Of a stretch of DNA of 54,580 bases, positions 51,101 to 54,580 are shown in pieces. The DNA comes from Priapulus caudatus. Lineage: Eukaryota; Priapulida; Priapulimorpha; Priapulimorphida; Priapulidae. The stretch is from the NCBI RefSeq assembly GCF_000485595.1, contig NW_014577603.1:72525-127104 (forward strand), given 5' to 3'. Numbering within the stretch: position 1 is the first letter of the stretch; the number at the start of each line of letters is the position of its first letter. A program made the translations under genes and the position numbers. The notes under the pieces were generated by a model. The model was not told where the DNA came from. It saw nothing but the letters and a program-made list of their open reading frames with translations, and made no database searches.

Positions 51101-53233
51101 CTTCGTGAACCAGACCTTGTCAGGATCGCTAAGACGAGCCTCGATCTTCTCCAGTCGCGAGAATTGCGAGTCCTGCCCCTTGGAGCATGGTGTCTTTAGT
51201 AACTTTGACGACCTTTTCTCGTTTTCCTCGATCGACTTTTGCCGCTTGCCGGCATTTATTATTTCTTTAATTGTGAAGCTGTCTGTAGTTGGCGGCAGAG
51301 ACAGGATAGGCCGGATACATGTCTTTGCTACTAGTCTTTTTACGGTGCAGTGCTCCTTCTGTGCACGTGCTACAAAAGCTTCCCCATCGCCATTGTTATT
51401 GGCTATAAGATCCACTCCACAATAGTCTCCGTACTCTGCAAAGGGATTGGCTCCCTGCGTGTCCTTTAGATTCCAATACGTAAAATTTGCTTTTGGCAGC
51501 ATTTTACAATAGTTATAACTAGAAAAGAAATTATGGAAAATTTCAAATCTCGGACCGATTTCATTATTCGCAATGCTCTACGATGCTCTAATTTTTCTGG
51601 TGCTTGGATGGATAGCCACTTGAACATATGTTTTCCACACATTAGAAGGACATGGACACAAAATGTGCTTCTGACGCACAGACGAATGTCGATCCATGCC
51701 CTACAGCCATATTTATAATCAGTGAGACAGACCATAGGGTTTATAGTTGATGTTAGGGGGACGGGTCTCACAGGCTTGGCTTAGGTCCTAAATTCACATC
51801 AATTTAAAAAAGACTAGAGTAGAAATATTTAAATTGAATAATTACAATTTACAATATTACACTGTCACTTGCACTTTACAAGCTCTATAGAGTATCAACA
51901 TCGACAATTGAAGCATAGCAACTACTAACATGTACCCGCACCGGTAAAAAGATGGGCCCACAATCACAATGCCAATGTCACCACAGCCACTTGGAACGTC
52001 TCAATAAATAAAAAAGGTAAATAAACACGAAATGTATTTACTACCAAAGTCTTAATGTTTCTCTACTCTATTTCGCCTATTATTGCCGATAATTACCCGT
52101 AAATGCCGGTCAAATGCTTATCTGCAACACACAAGTACACCGCATGCCCGCCCTGTGCACAAACAACATGAATAAGAGAGCAGGTAGGAAAGCGTGATCG
52201 CAAAATTCGCTCGACGTTCGCTTTATTTCACACCTTTACAGCACGAATACACATCCAACAGCTTCCATCTTGGTATCTATGTGTAGCTAAATGTTCACTT
52301 GTTCGAATTATAACTCTGTCCTTTGTTCTTACCTACTCCCGCCAGAGATATCTCGTGAAATCCTGCAGGAAATGTTCTCTCCGTGAAAATGTAAAGAGGA
52401 TGTAAAGAGGATGTATCATCCGAAAAACCCTAACGGCGCTACTTTCGATCGATCACTGTAGTCGTGTGTGTGACGTCATGCCCGCGCGCATTATGCTTGG
52501 CTTGGCGGGCCTTGAAACGGAGGCTCCAATGCACCATAAAACAGGAGGTTCAGGCACGTGATTTGTATCAACCAATGGAATTTGGGAGGTATGCAGGCCC
52601 TAGCTGCGAGTGGATGTGCATTCGTGCTGTGAAGGCGTGAAATGAAGCGAGCGTCAAGCGAATTTTGCGATCACGCTTTCCTACCTGCTCTCTTATTCAT
52701 GTTATTTGTGCACAGGGCGGGCGTGTGGTGTACTTGCATTTGTGTGTTGCAGATGAGCATTTGACCGGCATTTATGGGGTAATTATCGGCAATTGCCAAT
52801 ATAGGCGAAATAGAGTAGAGAAACATTAAGACTTTGGTAGTAAATTAAATACATTTAGTGTTTATTTAGCTTTTCTTTTTTTATTGAGACGTTCCAAGTG
52901 CCTGTGACTGACAATGTTGCTCGGCTGAAACTTTCAAAACAGTGTCGACTGAGCCAAGGACTGAAGGAGCTAAATATAACTTCTTAATGTTATATTTAGC
53001 TCCTTGGACTGAGCCAGCCTCCATGGGCCATGGCATAGGCCATTACCACTTACCGTTACGATCTGTTCCTTCATAGTTAAAAACGGTTGAAGAAACTGTT
53101 TAGAACCATGGATGTCTATAAAAGATATTTCACTAAACCCTCCCAGCATACCTTCAACTGTAGCTGGTATTTTTGACCAATAGTTTTTAGCATTTTCATA
53201 AAAGTTATCGGGCATGTCAGTGGGCGCAGCCAT
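48168..53233 (-). CDS. NTMT1: N-terminal Xaa-Pro-Lys N-methyltransferase 1, two exons
   Basis: Exon 1 is 53,233-53,054 (60 codons, ending at a gtaagt donor) and exon 2 is 48,680-48,168 (after a tttcag acceptor). Both are phase 0 and join to 230 residues (human 223). The enzyme adds methyl groups from S-adenosylmethionine to the alpha-amino group of proteins starting Xaa-Pro-Lys after Met removal (for example RCC1 and ribosomal proteins). Exon 1 has the family's FYENAKNYWSKIPATVEGML start and exon 2 DCGAGIGRITKQLL (SAM motif I, residues 73-86), EFTPEPGSYDVIWCQWVLGH, LTD and KDNMG. It needs no unusual signals. The single 4.37-kb intron contains the whole TAF1C gene on the same strand and a transposon. 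Exon 1 lies 311 bp from a divergent first exon. Confidence 0.93.
49235..51502 (-). CDS. TAF1C: TATA-box-binding-protein-associated factor RNA Pol I subunit C (755 aa, intronless)
   Basis: A single uninterrupted frame. TAF1C is a subunit of SL1/TIF-IB, which recognises the rDNA promoter and recruits Pol I in the nucleolus. Family-specific segments match the human protein: VLADRTGVEMIDAR (human GDRTGVKMLDT), LFVVDERFPGYPMIEWGHSL (LYLVDERLPLVPMLKWNHGL), YGDAFYQTY (AGDVFYQQ) and the preceding aromatic SDIWWQVEYGGHP region. The middle (about 180-560) should be a beta-propeller-like fold. Two CxxC pairs at Cys605/608 and Cys625/628 could form a small zinc ribbon, and the tail is acidic. The GC content is higher than in the surrounding intron. 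Human TAF1C has many introns, so the intronless state here, within another gene's intron, suggests an origin by retroposition or intron loss. Start: the first ATG of the frame, preceded by AT-rich sequence. Confidence 0.85.
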   Translation of the reverse strand: MLPKANFTYWNLKDTQGANPFAEYGDYCGVDLIANNNGDGEAFVARAQKEHCTVKRLVAKTCIRPILSLPPTTDSFTIKEIINAGKRQKSIEENEKRSSKLLKTPCSKGQDSQFSRLEKIEARLSDPDKVWFTKEDVKNLRVPGWLTKLKDENDKLAPYLAELDRWRHASNCIDYLHPHADTDASGALVYLSGPLFDAVSITSVTHGNGERLRPTTTTSLTLGPLHGIASSRCQDHRYVVVLHREAVSMIPVIDDVGGAPVLPTFVGDVWNLACEERPLSAVASPYVVGDCIVALASGTLKSWNADAGRCGVVCRDREPRFTCSDIWWQVEYGGHPQRYVLADRTGVEMIDARTRGGGGGALFVLPTPYLQHHERVRAMKPLALFAHAVATDHSLFVVDERFPGYPMIEWGHSLATQPRYINVLPWHGGIESDDDNAILLGGQSPAPPFMFHMTAVPGEAPQSLLPPWMIAPISDGSHGAQRAGFFTERNVLDRLEKAPIIGACLVPYSKDGFSVVQYSLYGDAFYQTYATSEDVNADVTCRLREGFGDPQLTDDVVDEYREWCCLVEMQLMESGCVKELTNTVHVDTSLLLAEFVHTSAANERCHLCNAHVAKAESWLPGDTTCPRCGVRVNESGKLCAMASEGTFPQMEEPAECELLRELESLGRRDDSKDSYSVRLAELWDEATPVDGDEEGEEEVAMPSVLGDAISNTLPKEPPGHDHVEELLALMRGTASMGGEAEQDMQETEGSHFFEF
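51982..52906. mobile_element. 0.9-kb hAT-like inverted-repeat element
   Basis: CACAGCCACTTGGAACGTCT at the left and the inverse ending …CCAAGTGCCTGTG at 52,906. The arms pair over about 330 bp, taking in 'agagcaggtaggaaagcgtg' and 'ccgccctgtgcacaaa'. The middle holds the 'tttgtatcaaccaatg' and 'gcatgcaggccctagctgcg' segments found in the palindrome at 35,260-35,487. Flanking 8-mers do not match, so the target duplication is lost or the ends recombined. In the NTMT1 intron upstream of TAF1C. Confidence 0.8.
52964..53005. mobile_element. 42-bp perfect palindrome with 6-bp duplication
   Basis: AAGGAGCTAAATATAAC, 8 bp, then the exact inverse, flanked by GGACTG at 52,958-52,963 and 53,006-53,011. 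It is 42 bp beyond the NTMT1 exon 1 donor. The arm resembles those at 20,138 and 30,820 (…GGAGCTAAATA). Confidence 0.75.
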
Positions 53234-53544
53234 TTTAATAGACGGGTTCCCTTGTGTAGACTGGTTCCAACTTCCTTGTCAGATTGTCTAGAATCGCTCC
53301 ACTGCGCATGTGCGGTTGTACCAGTAATGACCGTAAAATTGAGTACTCTCTTGATATAATTTTTATGAAGAGAATATAACATGACGTCGCGAGCATAGCG
53401 ATTGTATGTGATCTTTGGTATACTGTTCTCATGTTAGGTTGGTTTAGTCATAACTTTTGTCATAGACTTATATATAATCTTTCTGACAACGGCAGCCTGT
53501 TGAGCATCTTCCGGTTGTAAAGGCATAACACTTCACAGTGCTGG
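53234..53544. promoter_or_regulatory. Bidirectional promoter region NTMT1 / divergent gene
   Basis: Only 311 bp separate the NTMT1 ATG (-) from the ATG of a first exon on the + strand. Compact head-to-head spacing of this kind usually means a shared promoter. No TATA box or named site is evident. Confidence 0.5.
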
Positions 53545-53640
53545 ATGTCTAAAAATGTAAGCAGTGAAACAGCAGCGAGGAAACGAAAGTTACCTTCGTG
53601 GTTAATAGCTGGTTACCAAAATGATGAAGCTAACCCACGG
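53545..53640 (+). CDS. First exon of a divergent gene with Ku-binding-motif-like N-terminus (partial)
   Basis: ATG at 53,545, 32 codons, then a consensus gtaagt donor at 53,641 in phase 0. The peptide contains SETAARKRKLPSWLIAG. This resembles the Ku80-binding A-KBM of APLF/WRN/CYREN (basic residue, then Leu-Pro-x-Trp). In CYREN the motif also sits at the very N-terminus in a similar 'SETKTRVLPSWLTA' context. If real, the protein would act with Ku at DNA double-strand ends. Only one exon is visible; no continuation was found before the window ends. Identity is an inference from one short motif. Confidence 0.45.
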
Positions 53641-53876
53641 GTAAGTATAATTACGTAATCATACGTAATTTTATAATTGCAGTACCAGTACCACTGGCAC
53701 TATTTGGGCACTAATTGCTAATTGCTATACTAATCACTGAATCAGCGCTGACCAGTGACCACTATAATCACTAATCAACGACAACATTACGCCTTAGCGT
53801 AACCGTAACCCTGTATAAACAGACCCCGGTGGTTTACTGCCACCCGGTCCACCCTGACACTGACTCACTGACGCTC

Positions 53877-53956
53877 GTAGGGTCTATGTCCCCCTGACCT
53901 CTGTTTGACCTGGCTCGTTTAGCTATTTCTGACCATAACCCTAACCCTAACCCTAT
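53877..53956. repeat. Solo TIR plus CCCTAA tract
   Basis: TAGGGTCTATGTCCCC at about 53,877 is the end of the 28,563-28,773 element, followed after about 45 bp by three CCCTAA units (about 53,937-53,954). The opposite end is missing. Confidence 0.55.
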
Positions 53957-54035
53957 ATGTAAAGAGTCACGTGATCGACGGTGGCCAATCGGCGTGATAG
54001 GCATTTACAAATGTTCCTAGAATTGTTCGACATTC

Positions 54036-54209
54036 AGCGCACATTGAAGAACATTTGACGAACAATGTTCGAGATATCAAACATTTCCGATCTTCAGAAA
54101 CATTGTTCGGTACAAATGTTCGGCGACTTTTTTCACCGCACATTGCCGAACATTTCATGGAACATTGTTACAGTAATGTTTTTGAGCAAAATGTTCAGCA
54201 ATGTGCGCC
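54036..54209. mobile_element. Candidate short foldback element with AACATTGTTCG repeats
   Basis: AGCGCACATTGAAGAACATT near the left and the diverged inverse …atgttcagcaatgtgcgcc at the right. The interior has several inverted and direct copies of 'gaacaatgttcg'. No clear target duplication. Confidence 0.45.
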
Positions 54210-54416
54210 GGGCTTTAGACGTTTAGTAAACCTTACCGACCAGTATCTAAACCAATATCTGGTATTTAGTAGCTGATCCTAAAGTTATATTTTCTTACTG
54301 ATTGTTGCGCGTGCATTGTGCAGTTGTTTTGTGCATGCGTGTAGGCATGCACGTGTGAGCGTTCCTGTGAGCATGTGTGTTTTTGTATGTATGTATGTGT
54401 GTGTGTGTGTGCGTGC

Positions 54417-54459
<43 letters not shown>

Positions 54460-54580
54460 TATGTATGAGATATATATCTTACTTTCAAAGCTTTTTAACT
54501 ATATATATCACAAAATCTGTGGTGTATATGTCACAGAGCCACTATATATCATCTCTGGAATACATAATATCATGATATAT
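54210..54580. repeat. GT/GCGT microsatellite, no gene
   Basis: About 54,384-54,472 is a TATG, GT and then pure GCGT tetranucleotide run. The rest of the window end shows TA-rich sequence and no exon. Confidence 0.9.

Noticed and set aside
51466-51771. 101-codon minus-strand frame upstream of TAF1C
   Set aside because: It overlaps the TAF1C start in another frame, has no family resemblance, and spans AT-rich DNA.

Overview
This is a window of animal nuclear DNA. It holds five recognisable conserved metazoan genes with GT-AG introns, exons of a sixth (alkaline phosphatase), interstitial CCCTAA/TTAGGG tracts, and a high load of DNA-transposon debris. Gene content, short introns and the type of small foldback repeats would fit a marine invertebrate such as a sponge. 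The sequence alone does not prove the species.

Layout. 1-14.2 kb: a disordered, partly duplicated region with GA-, CA- and GATGCATC-type satellites. It carries two sets of 3' exons of an alkaline phosphatase gene (+ strand). The block order is A1-B1-A3-C1-A2-C2-B2, where A2-C2-B2 is the coherent copy. Paralogous blocks differ by many 1-2 bp indels, so part of the disorder may be assembly or read error. 14.2-17.1 kb: no gene seen. 17.1-18.6 kb: a C2H2 zinc-finger gene (-). 19.2-28.8 kb: nested mobile elements. The outermost is a 6.6 kb composite (21,036-27,613) with matching terminal inverted repeats (TIRs) and a perfect 8-bp target duplication; inside it lie a decayed Ty3/gypsy-type retroelement, a 331-N gap, a large inverted repeat and a 79-bp Mutator-type MITE. 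29.3-35.7 kb: NOL11 (-), 15 exons. 36.8-47.1 kb: valyl-tRNA synthetase (+), 21 or 22 exons, head-to-head with NOL11. 48.2-53.2 kb: NTMT1 (-), whose single intron contains an entire intronless TAF1C gene on the same strand plus a 0.9 kb inverted-repeat transposon. 53.5 kb: first exon of a divergent gene (+) with a Ku-binding-motif-like N-terminus.

Functionally, four neighbouring genes converge on ribosomes and translation. TAF1C (SL1 subunit) is a Pol I initiation factor, NOL11 belongs to the SSU processome, VARS charges tRNA-Val, and NTMT1 alpha-N-methylates ribosomal proteins among other substrates.

The most unusual structural signals are: a family of tiny (34-70 bp) perfect or near-perfect palindromes with 5-bp target duplications, one of which has an empty site in the paralogous block of this same window; the composite hAT-like element; the TAF1C-inside-NTMT1 arrangement; and telomere-like tracts in or near foldback elements.
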